Below, piece after piece: positions 38,704 through 48,054 of a stretch of DNA of 64,000 nucleotides. Under the pieces are notes generated by a model. It was not told where the DNA came from, did no database searches, and saw only the letters and a list, made by a program, of their open reading frames with translations. Origin of the DNA: Pseudomonas viridiflava. GTDB taxonomy: Bacteria; Pseudomonadota; Gammaproteobacteria; Pseudomonadales; Pseudomonadaceae. The stretch lies in contig NZ_UWFA01000259.1 of NCBI RefSeq assembly GCF_900601905.1, positions 248,001 through 312,000 on the forward strand, written 5' to 3'. Within the stretch, counting starts at the first letter, position 1, and the number at the start of each line of letters is the position of its first letter. The translations under genes and the position numbers were made by a program.

Positions 38704-39414
38704 CTAGTGAGCGGGGCCGAGAAAGGCCAGCCAGCGGCGTTCGGCCAGACGGAACAGGCCGACCAGCAAAAACGTGATGCACAGATAAATCAGCGCCGCG
38801 ATGCCGAACGACTGGAACGTCATGAAGGTCGCCGAGTTGGCATCCCGGGCGACCTTGAGGATGTCCGGCACGGTAGCGGTGAACGCCACGGTGGTCGAGT
38901 GCAGCATCAGGATCACTTCGTTGCTGTAGAAAGGCAGCGAGCGGCGCAGCGCCGACGGCATGATCACGTAGGCATAAAGCTTCCAGCCGGTCAGCCCGAA
39001 CGCCTTGGCCGCTTCGACTTCGCCGTGGTTCATGCTGCGAATCGCACCGGCGAAGATTTCCGTGGTGTAGGCGCAGGTGTTGAGGGCGAAGGCCAAGATC
39101 GTGCAGTTCATCGCATCGCGAAAGAACGAGTCGAGCAGCGGCTGGCCACGAACCGCTTCAAGGCTGTAAATGCCGGTGTAGCAGATCAGCAGCTGGATAT
39201 AGAGCGGCGTGCCACGAAACAGGTAGGTGTAGAACTGCACAGGCCAGCGTACCCAGAACTTGCGCGATACGCGGGCGATGGACAACGGGATAGAGACCAC
39301 AAAGCCAATGGCAATCGAGGCGCTGAGCAGCCACATGGTCATTGCCAGGCCGGTGATGTGCACGCCGTCGCTATAAAGGAAGGGGCGCCAGTATTCCTGC
39401 AGCAGCTCGATCAT
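38704..39414 (-). CDS. Basic amino acid ABC transporter permease (HisM/AotM type)
   Basis: 236 residues, about five membrane helices, with the permease loop CAYTTEIFAGAIRSMNHGEVEAAKAFGL that contacts the ATPase. It overlaps the preceding permease gene by four bases (ATGA). HisM/AotM-like start MIELLQEYWRPFLYSDGVHITGL. Confidence 0.92.
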   Translation of the reverse strand: MIELLQEYWRPFLYSDGVHITGLAMTMWLLSASIAIGFVVSIPLSIARVSRKFWVRWPVQFYTYLFRGTPLYIQLLICYTGIYSLEAVRGQPLLDSFFRDAMNCTILAFALNTCAYTTEIFAGAIRSMNHGEVEAAKAFGLTGWKLYAYVIMPSALRRSLPFYSNEVILMLHSTTVAFTATVPDILKVARDANSATFMTFQSFGIAALIYLCITFLLVGLFRLAERRWLAFLGPAH

Positions 39415-40139
39415 CGCTGAGCCTCCCGGCTGCCTGCGGCGTAGCGCCGTTCAGCCCAACGCAGGGCAATATTGGATGCGCTGGTAATCAGCAGGTAAAT
39501 AAAGGCCGCCAGAACCAGGAAGTAAAACAGCTGGTAAGTGCTCTTGCCCGCGTCCTGCGCGGCTTTGACCAGATCAGCCAGGCCAATGATCGAGACCAAC
39601 GCGGTGGCTTTGAGCAGCACTTGCCAGTTGTTGCCGATGCCAGGCAGGGCATAGCGCATCATCTGCGGGAACACCACAAAGCGAAAACGCTGACCACGAT
39701 TGAGGCCATAAGCGGTGGCGGCTTCGACCTGGCCGCGCGGCACGGACAGAATCGCGCCGCGGAAGGTCTCGGTAAAATACGCCCCATAAATAAAGCCCAG
39801 AGTCACAACGCCCGCGCTGAAGGCATCGATTTCGATGTAATCCCAGCCCATGGCATCGGTCAGCTGGCTCAGCCAGGTTTGCAGGCTGTAAAAGATCAGC
39901 AGCATCAGCACCAGATCGGGAACACCCCGGATCAGCGTGGTGTAGAGCTGCGCCGGCACACGCAAAACAGCGGCGCTCGACAGTTTTGCCCCTGCGCCGA
40001 TCAGGCCAAGCACGATGCTCAGCAGCAGCGACAGCAGCGATAATTTGATGGTCATCCAGGTGCCTTCAAGCAGCAGCGGGCCGAAGCCTTTGAGGCTGAA
40101 GGAAGAGAGTCCCAGGGTTTGCAGCAATGTTTCGAACAT
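39411..40139 (-). CDS. Basic amino acid ABC transporter permease (HisQ/AotQ type)
   Basis: 242 residues with an HisQ-like N-terminus (LSSFSLKGFGPLLLEGTWMTIKLSLLSLLLS) and the docking loop GAYFTETFRGAILSVPRGQVEAATAYGL. It forms the channel with the M subunit. It follows the binding-protein gene after an 85-base gap with a long hairpin. Confidence 0.92.
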   Translation of the reverse strand: MFETLLQTLGLSSFSLKGFGPLLLEGTWMTIKLSLLSLLLSIVLGLIGAGAKLSSAAVLRVPAQLYTTLIRGVPDLVLMLLIFYSLQTWLSQLTDAMGWDYIEIDAFSAGVVTLGFIYGAYFTETFRGAILSVPRGQVEAATAYGLNRGQRFRFVVFPQMMRYALPGIGNNWQVLLKATALVSIIGLADLVKAAQDAGKSTYQLFYFLVLAAFIYLLITSASNIALRWAERRYAAGSREAQR

Positions 40140-40171
40140 GGGTAAAGCCTTTGACGGTCAATAAAACAAAA

Positions 40172-40216
40172 CGCCCATGGAAATCGGCGCGAGATCATCG
40201 CCGAAATCCATGGGCG
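40172..40216 (-). promoter_or_regulatory. Intercistronic hairpin after the binding-protein gene
   Basis: CGCCCATGGAAATCGGCG and CGCCGAAATCCATGGGCG pair over 18 positions with a two-base internal mismatch, around a 9-base loop. It lies between the binding-protein stop and the Q permease start, no T-run, and probably stabilises the upstream message. Confidence 0.7.
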
Positions 40217-40224
40217 TCGGGGTG

Positions 40225-41007
40225 TTATTTACCGCTATACAGATTCAGATCGCCAAAATGCTTTTTCTGGATCTCGGCGTATTTGCCGTCGTCGTGTAAC
40301 GCTTTGATACCTTTATCCAGCAGTGCCTTGAGCTCTTTGTTACCTTTCGCGATACCGATAGCGGTTTTCGACGGTAACAGTTCGCTGTCCACTGGCTCGC
40401 TGACTTCGTAGTCTGCGCCTTGTGGCGACTTCAGGAAGCCCAGTTCGGCCTGCAGCATGTCCTGAATGGAGGCGTCCAGACGGCCGGAAGTCAGGTCAGC
40501 GTAAACCTGATCCTGGTTGGCGTAGGCCTGGGTTTTAACCCCAGCCTTGTCCAGCACGGCCTTGGCGTAGGCTTCCTGAATGGTGCCTTGCTCGTAGCCA
40601 ACGGTTTTGCCTTTCAGGCTGGCCGGGTCTGCGGTCAGGCCTGCACCTTTCTTGAACACCAGCGAAGTCGGGCCGGAGAACAACTCGTTGGAGAAGTCGA
40701 TGACTTTCTCGCGAGCCGGTGTCACGGTCATCGACGAGATCACGCCGTCGAATTTGCGGGCTTTCAGGCCAGGAATCATGCCGTCGAAGTCGCTTTCGAC
40801 CCATTTGCATTTAACTTTCAGCTCGGCGCAGATAGCGTTGCCCAGGTCGATGTCGAAGCCTACCAGGCTGCCGTCAGCGGCTTTTGATTCGAAAGGTGCA
40901 TAAGAAGGATCGACGCCAAAGCGCAGTTCCTTGTATTCCTTGGCCATTGCATTGCCTGCGGCTAGACAAACAGCCAATGCAGAAAGGGTCAGCCATGCTT
41001 TTTTCAT
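40225..41007 (-). CDS. Basic amino acid periplasmic binding protein (AotJ/ArgT type)
   Basis: 260-residue SBP family 3 protein with a signal peptide (WLTLSALAVCLAAGNAMA) and the mature start KEYKELRFGVDPSYAPFESKAADGSLVGFDIDLG. LAO/AotJ marks include CKWVESDFDGMIPGLKARKFDGVISSMTVTPAREKVIDFS. First gene of the five-gene transporter operon inserted between the repair genes. Substrate range (Arg, Orn, Lys, His) is inferred from family. Confidence 0.93.
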   Translation of the reverse strand: MKKAWLTLSALAVCLAAGNAMAKEYKELRFGVDPSYAPFESKAADGSLVGFDIDLGNAICAELKVKCKWVESDFDGMIPGLKARKFDGVISSMTVTPAREKVIDFSNELFSGPTSLVFKKGAGLTADPASLKGKTVGYEQGTIQEAYAKAVLDKAGVKTQAYANQDQVYADLTSGRLDASIQDMLQAELGFLKSPQGADYEVSEPVDSELLPSKTAIGIAKGNKELKALLDKGIKALHDDGKYAEIQKKHFGDLNLYSGK

Positions 41008-41177
41008 CGTTCAGTCCTTAAAACCAAATTGAGCGTTGGGAACACGCGAGGCTTGCTACCGGCGGGTGCCAGACCACAGAAGATAGCAAGTTCCGAACCA
41101 AAGATACGAACGTGCGTTTTAAATGTACGGAGTTGTCGCAATGCTGACTGCTACGGTTGTGCCAGTACTTTGCTTAT

Positions 41178-41283
41178 GCGGGAGCGGCGCTTGCCCGCGA
41201 TAAGGTTTAGGTGCTCGGCCTGCTTTACGGGGTCGGCCTTATCGCGGGCACGCACCGCTTCCAAATGGAGTTCGCTCCAACAA
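41178..41283. repeat. REPIN, partly degenerate (GTAGGAGCGCGCTTGCCCGC family)
   Basis: Left GCGGGAGCGGCGCTTGCCCG, followed by CGATAAGG, and right CCTTATCGCGGGCACGCACC with a trailing GGAGTTCGCTCC. It marks the right junction of the transporter operon with the ligase gene. Confidence 0.7.
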
Positions 41284-41323
41284 GGTGCGCAGATTTTCTC
41301 TAGCCCTAAAAAAGTGCGGAATC

Positions 41324-43030
41324 CTACCCCAACAGGTCCTGCAACGTCGACAAACTATCGGCCTCGGCCACTGGTTTGTCCTGACGCCAGCGCAGCATCC
41401 GCGGGAAGCGCACGGCAATGCCACTCTTGTGGCGCTTTGACAGGGCAATGCCTTCGAAGCCCAGTTCAAAGACCAGGGTGGGCGTCACGCTGCTGACCGG
41501 GCCGAATTTTTCGACGGTGGTCTTGCGCACGATGGCGTCGACCTTGCGCATTTCTTCGTCAGTCAGTCCGGAGTAGGCCTTGGCGAAGGGCACCAGCGTG
41601 CGCTGGCTGGATTCCGGCGGGCCGTCCCAGACCGCGAAGGTGTAGTCGCTGTACAGACTGGCGCGCCGACCATGCCCGCGCTGCGCGTAAATCAACACCG
41701 CATCGACGCTGAACGGGTCGACTTTCCACTTCCACCAGACGCCCATGTCCTTGGTGCGCCCCACGCCATACAGCGCGTCTCTGGCCTTGAGCATCATGCC
41801 TTCGACGCCCAGGCTGCGAGAGGCTTCGCGTTGCTGGCTCAAGTCCAGCCAGTCCCTCGCGCTGATCACTGGCGACGTCAACAGCACCGGGCTTTGCGCC
41901 TCGGCGATCAGCGTGTCCAGTTGCGCACGGCGTTCCTGCTGCGCTCGGCTGCGCCAGTCGTGGCCCTGCCATTCCAGCAGGTCGTAGGCCAGCATCACCA
42001 CGGGCACGTCTTCGAGGATTTTCTTGCCCAGGGTTTTGCGCCCGATGCGTTGCTGGAGCAGGGCGAAGGGCTGAACCGAGGGTGCGGATGGCTCAGCGCC
42101 TTGAGTGTCGAGCTCGAACGCTTCGCCTTCCGGCGCGCTTGACTCGGGTGCCTTCCAGACCACGATTTCGCCATCGATCACCGTGCCGTCCGGCAGGTTA
42201 TGGACCAGGCTATGCAGTTCGGGGAAGCGGTCTGTGACCAGCTCCTCGCCTCGGGACCAGATCCACACGCGGCCGTCACGTTTGACCAGTTGGGCGCGAA
42301 TGCCGTCCCACTTCCATTCGACCTGCCAGTTATCCACAGGCCCGAGCAGGATTTCGAATTGATCCACCGGTTGCTGCAGGGCATGAGCCAGGAAAAACGG
42401 ATAAGGCTGACCGCCACGCTGAGCGTGTTCGTCTGCGGATTGCGCCGCGATCAGCTTCTGAAACCCTGCTGCCGTCGGCCGGTTGGACAAGTCTGTGTAA
42501 CCCACCAGACGTTGCGCCACGCGCTTGCTGTCGATGTCCGCCAGCGCTGCGAGGGCGCGGGTGACCAGCAGTTTCGAAACGCCCACCCGAAAGCTGCCGG
42601 TGATCAGCTTGATGCAGACCATCAGACTGATGCGGTCCAGTTGTGCCCAGAAGGTCGGCAGGCGTTCGGCCAGTTCCTCCGGTGGCAAGCCGCGCAAGGG
42701 CAGAAGCTTTTCTTCCATCCAGGTGGCCAGACCCTGATCGGAACTGTGCACCGCTTCGGGCAACAGCAGGGACAGGGTTTCGGCCAGGTCGCCCACCGCT
42801 TGATAGCTCTCTTCGAACAGCCATTCCGGCAAATTGCCCAGCGTCATGGCCTGTTCGCGCAGCAGTTTGGTGGGCACTAGCTGGCGAGGTCGGCCACCGG
42901 CAAGAAAGTACACCGCCCAGGCGGCATCTGCTGCCGGGACGCTGGCGAAGTAATCGCGCATGGCGCTGAGTTTGGCATTGCTGGAGGTGGTGGCGTCGAG
43001 CCGTGAATACAGTTCGGCAAAAGCTTTCAT
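41324..43030 (-). CDS. ATP-dependent DNA ligase, ligase-associated repair set
   Basis: 568-residue eukaryote-type ligase. The N-terminal DNA-binding domain (1-205) is followed by the adenylation domain with nucleophile K240 (VEWKWDGIRAQLVK), then DGEIVVWK, EGMMLKA, and WWKWKVDP motif V, and an OB fold to the end (FGPVSSVTPTLVFELGFEGIALSKRHKSGIAVRFPR). It would seal nicks made in repair. Its start overlaps the exonuclease stop (ATGA). This is separate from the replicative NAD-dependent LigA. Confidence 0.94.
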   Translation of the reverse strand: MKAFAELYSRLDATTSSNAKLSAMRDYFASVPAADAAWAVYFLAGGRPRQLVPTKLLREQAMTLGNLPEWLFEESYQAVGDLAETLSLLLPEAVHSSDQGLATWMEEKLLPLRGLPPEELAERLPTFWAQLDRISLMVCIKLITGSFRVGVSKLLVTRALAALADIDSKRVAQRLVGYTDLSNRPTAAGFQKLIAAQSADEHAQRGGQPYPFFLAHALQQPVDQFEILLGPVDNWQVEWKWDGIRAQLVKRDGRVWIWSRGEELVTDRFPELHSLVHNLPDGTVIDGEIVVWKAPESSAPEGEAFELDTQGAEPSAPSVQPFALLQQRIGRKTLGKKILEDVPVVMLAYDLLEWQGHDWRSRAQQERRAQLDTLIAEAQSPVLLTSPVISARDWLDLSQQREASRSLGVEGMMLKARDALYGVGRTKDMGVWWKWKVDPFSVDAVLIYAQRGHGRRASLYSDYTFAVWDGPPESSQRTLVPFAKAYSGLTDEEMRKVDAIVRKTTVEKFGPVSSVTPTLVFELGFEGIALSKRHKSGIAVRFPRMLRWRQDKPVAEADSLSTLQDLLG

Positions 43031-44067
43031 GCCGGGGCCTCGGTGGCTTCAGCGGGTTTGGCGTCGGTAGCAGCCGAGTCATCTTCGTCGCCGTATTCGG
43101 TGACGAAGCCCTGGGCGTCCAGGCCGGATTCGCGCAGGTAGCGCACCAGCACTGCCACCGAACCGTGGGTGACCATGACCCGCTCGGCGCCGGTTTGCTC
43201 GATGGCCCAGAGCAGGCCGGGCCAGTCGGCGTGATCGGAAAGCACAAAGCCACGATCCACACCGCGCCGCCTGCGAGTGCCGCGCAGCATCATCCAGCCG
43301 CTGGCGAAGGCGTCGCTGAATTCCCCGAAGCGCTTCATCCAGGTGCTGCCGCCTGCAGAGGGTGGAGCCAGAATCAAGGCCTGGCGCAGCGCCGGGTCGG
43401 TCTTCTTGAAGTCGCCCGCGTAGAGGGTTTCAGGGATTCGTACTCCCGCTTCGCGGTACACGCGGTTCAGTGGCTCGACCGCGCCATGCACCAGAATGGG
43501 CCCGATCTGCGGGTCGATACCGTGCAGGATCCGCTGCGCCTTGCCGAACGAGTAGGCGAACAACACGCTGGCCTTGCCAGCTGCCGCATTGGCCCGCCAC
43601 CAGTCGTTGATCCCGGCAAAGATCTCCGACTGCGGCTGCCAGCGATAGATCGGCAGGCCAAAGGTCGATTCGGTAATGAAGGTATGGCACCGCACCGGTT
43701 CGAACGGTGCGCAGGTGCCATCAGGCTCGACTTTGTAATCCCCTGATGCCACCCAGACTTCACCCTTGTATTCGAGCCGCACCTGCGCCGAGCCTAAAAC
43801 ATGGCCTGCCGGGTGCAAGCTCAGTTTGACGCCGTGATGCAGCAGGGTTTCGCCGTATTCCAGGGTCTGCAGGTTGATGTCCTGGCCGAGTCGGGAACGA
43901 AGAATGCCTTCACCCGGCGCTGCCGCCAGATAGTGTTCGTTGCCGGTACGCGCATGATCGCCATGCCCATGGGTGATCACCGAGCGTTCCACCGGGCGCC
44001 AGGGATCAATGTAAAAATCCCCGGGCGGGCAATACAAACCTTCGGGACGCGCGATAACAAGATCCAT
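43027..44067 (-). CDS. Ligase-associated DNA-repair exonuclease, metallo-beta-lactamase fold
   Basis: 346 residues with the MBL metal motif THGHGDHARTG (H33, H35, D37, H38), and beta-CASP-type regions such as LHPAGHVLGSAQV, the segment SGDYKVEPDGTCAPFEPVRCHTFITESTFG and VLSDHADWPG. Family knowledge links it to SNM1/CPSF-like nucleases acting with the ligase. The C-terminal tail after residue 325 is acidic and Ala-rich. First gene of the repair pair with the ligase. Confidence 0.92.
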   Translation of the reverse strand: MDLVIARPEGLYCPPGDFYIDPWRPVERSVITHGHGDHARTGNEHYLAAAPGEGILRSRLGQDINLQTLEYGETLLHHGVKLSLHPAGHVLGSAQVRLEYKGEVWVASGDYKVEPDGTCAPFEPVRCHTFITESTFGLPIYRWQPQSEIFAGINDWWRANAAAGKASVLFAYSFGKAQRILHGIDPQIGPILVHGAVEPLNRVYREAGVRIPETLYAGDFKKTDPALRQALILAPPSAGGSTWMKRFGEFSDAFASGWMMLRGTRRRRGVDRGFVLSDHADWPGLLWAIEQTGAERVMVTHGSVAVLVRYLRESGLDAQGFVTEYGDEDDSAATDAKPAEATEAPA

Positions 44068-44157
44068 GGAATGACCAACTGGAGGGGCTTGTTAGTTATG
44101 AGGCGAGGCGGTGGAGGAAGTTCGAAGAACCTTGCGCGCGGAGCGGTTGAACTAACC

Positions 44158-44250
44158 TGTGGGACCGGCTTTAGCCGGGAAGGCTGCATTCCTGACACAC
44201 CCTATGCACAGGATGGACTTGCCTCTTCCCGGCTAAAGCCGGTCCCACGG
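44158..44250. repeat. REPIN, inverted pair (GTGGGACCGGCTTTAGCC family)
   Basis: Left arm TGTGGGACCGGCTTTAGCCG and right arm ending CGGCTAAAGCCGGTCCCACG, an almost perfect pair between the exonuclease gene and the acylase stop. Confidence 0.9.
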
Positions 44251-44267
44251 ATTTGTTTCAGAAGGGA

Positions 44268-46733
44268 TTACTTCCCCGGCACCAGCGTCAATCGCTTGTT
44301 GCCGTAACCACGTTCAAAATTCTGCGGCTGCAGCGGGATCGACTGGTATTGGGCCTTGAGCCATGGCTCGCTGCTGTTGGTGTAGTACGGGCTGGCCGGG
44401 TTGCCGGACTGGCCGATGTTGGTGATGCCGAGCATCGGTTCGGTCTGGCCGAAATCGACGATCATGCGCAGGCTCGGGACGACCGGGCTGTCGAAGGTCT
44501 GCCCCCAAGGCGAAGCCGAGATATTCAGGGTGCTGTGATCGCCACCGATTGCCGTCGGCCTGCGATTGAAGTCATTGGCCGCAAATTCAGAGCCTTGAGT
44601 GGTCGCACGATGCAGCTTGCCCCACTGCCAGGCCTTGTGATCGGCGCCCAGCTGGCTGTCCCCGGCCGTAATGGCGGCCGCCAGGCTACGGGCCAGAATC
44701 GCCGGTTTGTCTTCTTTTTGTGGCGTAGCGACGTCGTCCCAATACGGGCTGTCTTCACGCCCCAACAGGTGGTCAGCCTGCGCGGAATACGACAGGCTGG
44801 CGTTCTGCACCAGGGCTTTCCAGGCCGCAGAGGTTTGCGGGCCCAGTTCGTCGAGGAAGACCTGCTTGGCGCTTTCCTGCAAGAACAGCTCGTACAGCGC
44901 GGCATCGGCAGAGTTCGCGGCCAGCTTGCCGTCAAATGCCATCAACCGCGTAATCGCTTCCCGAGCCTTGCTGCGCTCTGCTTCCGGCAGGGCATCAATC
45001 GCCTGCTTCAGGGGTTTGACCATGCCGGGCGCTTCAAACATCTTGCGCAGCTTGGCGGCAAAAGTCGTGGTCTGGTCGTACTGCATGGCGATCACGCTGC
45101 GGCTGTCCTGCTTGCCGCTGTTGGCCAGCTCGGCAATACGCTCGGCGCGTTCCGGAGTCTTCCATGAGTTGGACAGTTGCATGCCATAACCCTTGGCGAA
45201 AGTGCGCTGGTTGGCGGTGCCGATCCAGCCTTGCTGCGGGTCCTGGTCATAGGGGTGCAGCATCGAATCGGCGAAACCGTCCCAGTCGTAACGGCTTTCC
45301 CAGCCCGGAGAGGGCAGCAGGCCTAGGCCTTCACGACGATTGGGGAAGCGTCCGGTCACTTGCCAGCCGATATTCGAAGCGTCGGCAAATACCATGTTCA
45401 AGGTAATGGCGCGGATTTCGCGGCTGGCGTCGAAGGCTTTTTCCACAGTTGGCGCACGCGACAGGTCAAAGAACGCGTCCAGGCTCTTGTCATCCTTGAA
45501 GCTCGGCGTCTGCAGCGCGACGCCCAGGCCGTTGTTCAGCGGGCCTACGCCCAGGTTGCTGTTGAGCAATGGCCCGTGACGGGTTTCGAAAACCGTTTCG
45601 CGGACCGGACGGCCGCCTTTGACGATAAAGGTTTCGTCGTGGGCTGCTGCGGGCAACCACTTGCCGTCAGCGAGAAACATCAGGCGGTTGTTCTCGCGCT
45701 TGAGCTTTTCCAGGAACAGGTCCTGATTGTCGCCCATGGCCGAAGACATCGACCACGCCAGCTTGCCATTGAAACCGTTCAGCACCAGCGGCAGGCCGGC
45801 AATGGTCGCGCCCGAGGCTTGATATTTCGGTGCGCGAACCTGGACGAAACTCCAGGCCGAGTTCAACCCGGCAGGCAGCTGCAGGTCGCTGGCCAGCAGG
45901 CTTCGGCCCGTACGGCTGCGCTGCGGGGCAATGGCCCAGTTGCTGGAGGCAGCGATGCCCAGCATGTTCAGATCAGTCAATTGCAGGGCGACTTTGTTCA
46001 GCTCGCCAAGGCCAGGTACCTGCCCGCCCAGGTTCAAGCCTTTGAGTTTTTCGGCTTCGGCAAAGGGCAGTTCTTCGTCCGGGTAGGTCGGTATCAGCCA
46101 GGCCAGCTTGTCGACCCCGACTTTCTGGGCGAGCACCAGCGATGAAAGTTCTTCCTGAAGATTCACCGACTGGCTGAAGTTCAGCAGGGCGAAAATCAGT
46201 GCCGAGTCTTCCGGCTTCCAGTAATCCGGACGATAGCCGGAGCTGGCCAGATCCGCTGGCAGTTTGTCGCGATAGCGGAATATCCAGGCGTTGACGCCTC
46301 GGGCATAGACTTCAAAGAACCGTTGCAGGCGTGGCGACGACGCGTTGTACAACTCGCTGGCGCTTTTTTTCAGGTTCGCCGAACGCATCAGGCGGTCGAT
46401 ATCCAGCGCATTGGCCCCCGCCATTTCCGACAGCCGGCCCTGCGCCAGCAGGCGCATGGTCAGCATTTGCGTGATGCGATCGCTGGCATGCACATAACCC
46501 AGGGTAAACAGGGCGTCGTGAAACGTGCTGCTTTCAATCAGCGGCATGCCCAGATTGTTGCGCCGCAGCGAGACATTCTGTGCCAGGCCCTTGACGGCAA
46601 CCGTGCCGGAGGTTGGCAGCAATGTATCCGGATCGCCCCCGCTGATCTGGCAACCGGCAAGGCTCAGCAAACCCGCCGTGGCGGCGACAACACCGAACCG
46701 GGGTACGACTCTGAAACGGGCTGGCGAGGCCAT
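44268..46733 (-). CDS. quiP: Penicillin-amidase-family acylase, probable acyl-homoserine-lactone acylase QuiP-like lipoprotein
   Basis: 821-residue N-terminal-nucleophile hydrolase precursor. A lipobox LSLAGC places the anchor at C28. The alpha chain is followed by the self-cleavage/nucleophile site [12 protein letters not shown] (serine 263 probably becomes the beta-chain N-terminus), then the spacer and beta chain with [23 protein letters not shown] and [18 protein letters not shown]. Gene order (next to a YfcG-like GST, SEC-C proteins and DinG) agrees with QuiP (PA1032) of P. aeruginosa as I recall it. Quorum-signal degradation is inferred from homology; some orthologues show no such activity. 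Confidence 0.82.
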   Translation of the reverse strand: MASPARFRVVPRFGVVAATAGLLSLAGCQISGGDPDTLLPTSGTVAVKGLAQNVSLRRNNLGMPLIESSTFHDALFTLGYVHASDRITQMLTMRLLAQGRLSEMAGANALDIDRLMRSANLKKSASELYNASSPRLQRFFEVYARGVNAWIFRYRDKLPADLASSGYRPDYWKPEDSALIFALLNFSQSVNLQEELSSLVLAQKVGVDKLAWLIPTYPDEELPFAEAEKLKGLNLGGQVPGLGELNKVALQLTDLNMLGIAASSNWAIAPQRSRTGRSLLASDLQLPAGLNSAWSFVQVRAPKYQASGATIAGLPLVLNGFNGKLAWSMSSAMGDNQDLFLEKLKRENNRLMFLADGKWLPAAAHDETFIVKGGRPVRETVFETRHGPLLNSNLGVGPLNNGLGVALQTPSFKDDKSLDAFFDLSRAPTVEKAFDASREIRAITLNMVFADASNIGWQVTGRFPNRREGLGLLPSPGWESRYDWDGFADSMLHPYDQDPQQGWIGTANQRTFAKGYGMQLSNSWKTPERAERIAELANSGKQDSRSVIAMQYDQTTTFAAKLRKMFEAPGMVKPLKQAIDALPEAERSKAREAITRLMAFDGKLAANSADAALYELFLQESAKQVFLDELGPQTSAAWKALVQNASLSYSAQADHLLGREDSPYWDDVATPQKEDKPAILARSLAAAITAGDSQLGADHKAWQWGKLHRATTQGSEFAANDFNRRPTAIGGDHSTLNISASPWGQTFDSPVVPSLRMIVDFGQTEPMLGITNIGQSGNPASPYYTNSSEPWLKAQYQSIPLQPQNFERGYGNKRLTLVPGK

Positions 46734-46900
46734 GGGCGAAGCTCCTGCGGGGGTGGCGTATAAAAGGCGCTACGTTAGAGAGCGCGCAGGCACGGCGCAA
46801 GCGGGGAGGGTGAGTTTATTTCAGGATTTTTCAGTCGGGCAGAAACCGTTGGCGCGCATTCCTATGGTGGATTCTAAGACTGCCCACAAACTGAAGTACG

Positions 46901-47006
46901 ACGTGGGACCGGCTTTAGCCGGGAAGGCGGCATTTCAGACGATCGATACGGCATGGATGTACTGGCTCTTCCCGGTTAACGCTACCCGGCCGAAGCCGGT
47001 CCCACG
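46901..47006. repeat. REPIN, inverted pair (GTGGGACCGGCTTTAGCC family)
   Basis: Left arm ACGTGGGACCGGCTTTAGCC and right arm CGGCCGAAGCCGGTCCCACG, the latter preceded by a partly duplicated CCGGTTAACGCTACC. It fills much of the 292-base gap upstream of the acylase gene, which also must hold its promoter. Confidence 0.8.
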
Positions 47007-47025
47007 TCGTTACATCCGATAATGC

Positions 47026-47670
47026 TTATGCCTTCGCAGGATTTACCCGCTCAACCAGTGCATAGGCGTGCTTGGTCGCATCACGGTTGGTGACGGCGTC
47101 GAACCAGCGCTTGAGGTGCGGGTAGTCGTCCAGGTTTTGTTCCTGCCAGCTGTGGCGCGCAATCCATGGATAAATCGACATGTCGGCGATGCTGTACTCA
47201 CTGCCCGCGACAAACTCGCGATCCGCCAGACGCTTGTCCAGCACGCCATACAACCGCGTGGTTTCATCGACATAGCGCTTGATCGCGTAGGGGATCTTTT
47301 CCTGGGCGAAGCGGTTGAAGTGGTGATTCTGCCCGGCCATCGGCCCCAGCCCACCCATTTGCCAGAACAGCCATTGCAACGCTTCCTGGCGCCCGCGCAA
47401 ATCCTGGGGGATGAATCGGCCGGTTTTCTCTGCGAGATACAGCAGGATCGCGCCTGACTCGAACAAGCTGATCGGCTCACCGCCATCGGCAGGCTCGTGG
47501 TCAACGATGGCCGGGATGCGGTTGTTGGGGGATATTTTCAGGAATTCGGGTTTGAACTGATCGTTCTGACCGATATTGACCGGGAAGATCCTGTAGGCCA
47601 GGCCAGCTTCTTCCAGGAACAGCGAAACTTTGTGGCCGTTGGGGGTGGTCCAGTAGTGCAGATCGATCAT
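47026..47670 (-). CDS. yfcG: Glutathione-dependent disulfide-bond oxidoreductase, Nu-class GST (YfcG-like)
   Basis: 214 residues, closely matching E. coli YfcG throughout: TPNGHKVSLFLEEAGLAYR, KISPNNRIPAIVDHEPADGG, ISLFESGAILLYLAEKTG, and LQWLFWQMGGLGPMAGQNHHFN. The thioredoxin-like N-domain has the Thr/Asn (T9, N11) that replaces catalytic cysteine in this class. It reduces disulfides using bound glutathione. It stands alone between REP elements. Confidence 0.93.
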   Translation of the reverse strand: MIDLHYWTTPNGHKVSLFLEEAGLAYRIFPVNIGQNDQFKPEFLKISPNNRIPAIVDHEPADGGEPISLFESGAILLYLAEKTGRFIPQDLRGRQEALQWLFWQMGGLGPMAGQNHHFNRFAQEKIPYAIKRYVDETTRLYGVLDKRLADREFVAGSEYSIADMSIYPWIARHSWQEQNLDDYPHLKRWFDAVTNRDATKHAYALVERVNPAKA

Positions 47671-47725
47671 TGCAGGCTCCGGTTAGTGGCACAGAGTTAT
47701 CGGTAGGTTTTGTATTCCAGGTACC

Positions 47726-47752
47726 AACGCCTTCGCGGGCAAGCCTCGCTTG
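47726..47752. repeat. Single REP arm (inverted orientation)
   Basis: ACGCCTTCGCGGGCAAGCCT followed by CGCTT matches the inverted GAGCGAGGCTTGCCCGCGAAG arm. No partner is seen. Confidence 0.5.
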
Positions 47753-47843
47753 GACAGACCAGCGCCTGTTTTACTCCGGTGAGCCTTGCCACCACAAATG
47801 AAAACGGCCTGCAATGCAGGCCGTTTTCCAATACCCGGGCGAT

Positions 47844-48050
47844 TTACGCGCCGTGGCACTTTTTGAATTTCTTGTCGCTGCCGCAAGGGCACGGGTCGTT
47901 GCGGCCGACGTCTTTCAACGCATTGCGCACCGGCTCCTGATGGGCGTGACCGCAGTTCGGGCCGTGAACGTGGCCGTGCTGGTGGTCATGATGATCGTGG
48001 TCATGGTCGTGGTTGCAGTCTGGGCCATGCACGTGGGCTTGCTGGTTCAT
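47844..48050 (-). CDS. Histidine-rich SEC-C metal-binding protein
   Basis: 68 residues. The N-terminal half has two copies of HVHGP(D/N)C(N/G)H joined by a run of His/Asp ([14 protein letters not shown]). The C-terminal half is a SEC-C zinc motif ([20 protein letters not shown]-x-C...C-H). This would bind several Zn or other divalent ions; the role is unknown. It lies four bases after the stop of the LEA2-like lipoprotein gene, so the two are probably co-transcribed. Confidence 0.85.
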   Translation of the reverse strand: MNQQAHVHGPDCNHDHDHDHHDHQHGHVHGPNCGHAHQEPVRNALKDVGRNDPCPCGSDKKFKKCHGA

Positions 48051-48054
48051 CGGG

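Noticed and set aside
44268..46733. Assignment of the acylase as PvdQ (pyoverdine maturation)
   Set aside because: It has a lipobox and lies in the QuiP-like neighbourhood with GST and SEC-C genes, not among pyoverdine genes.
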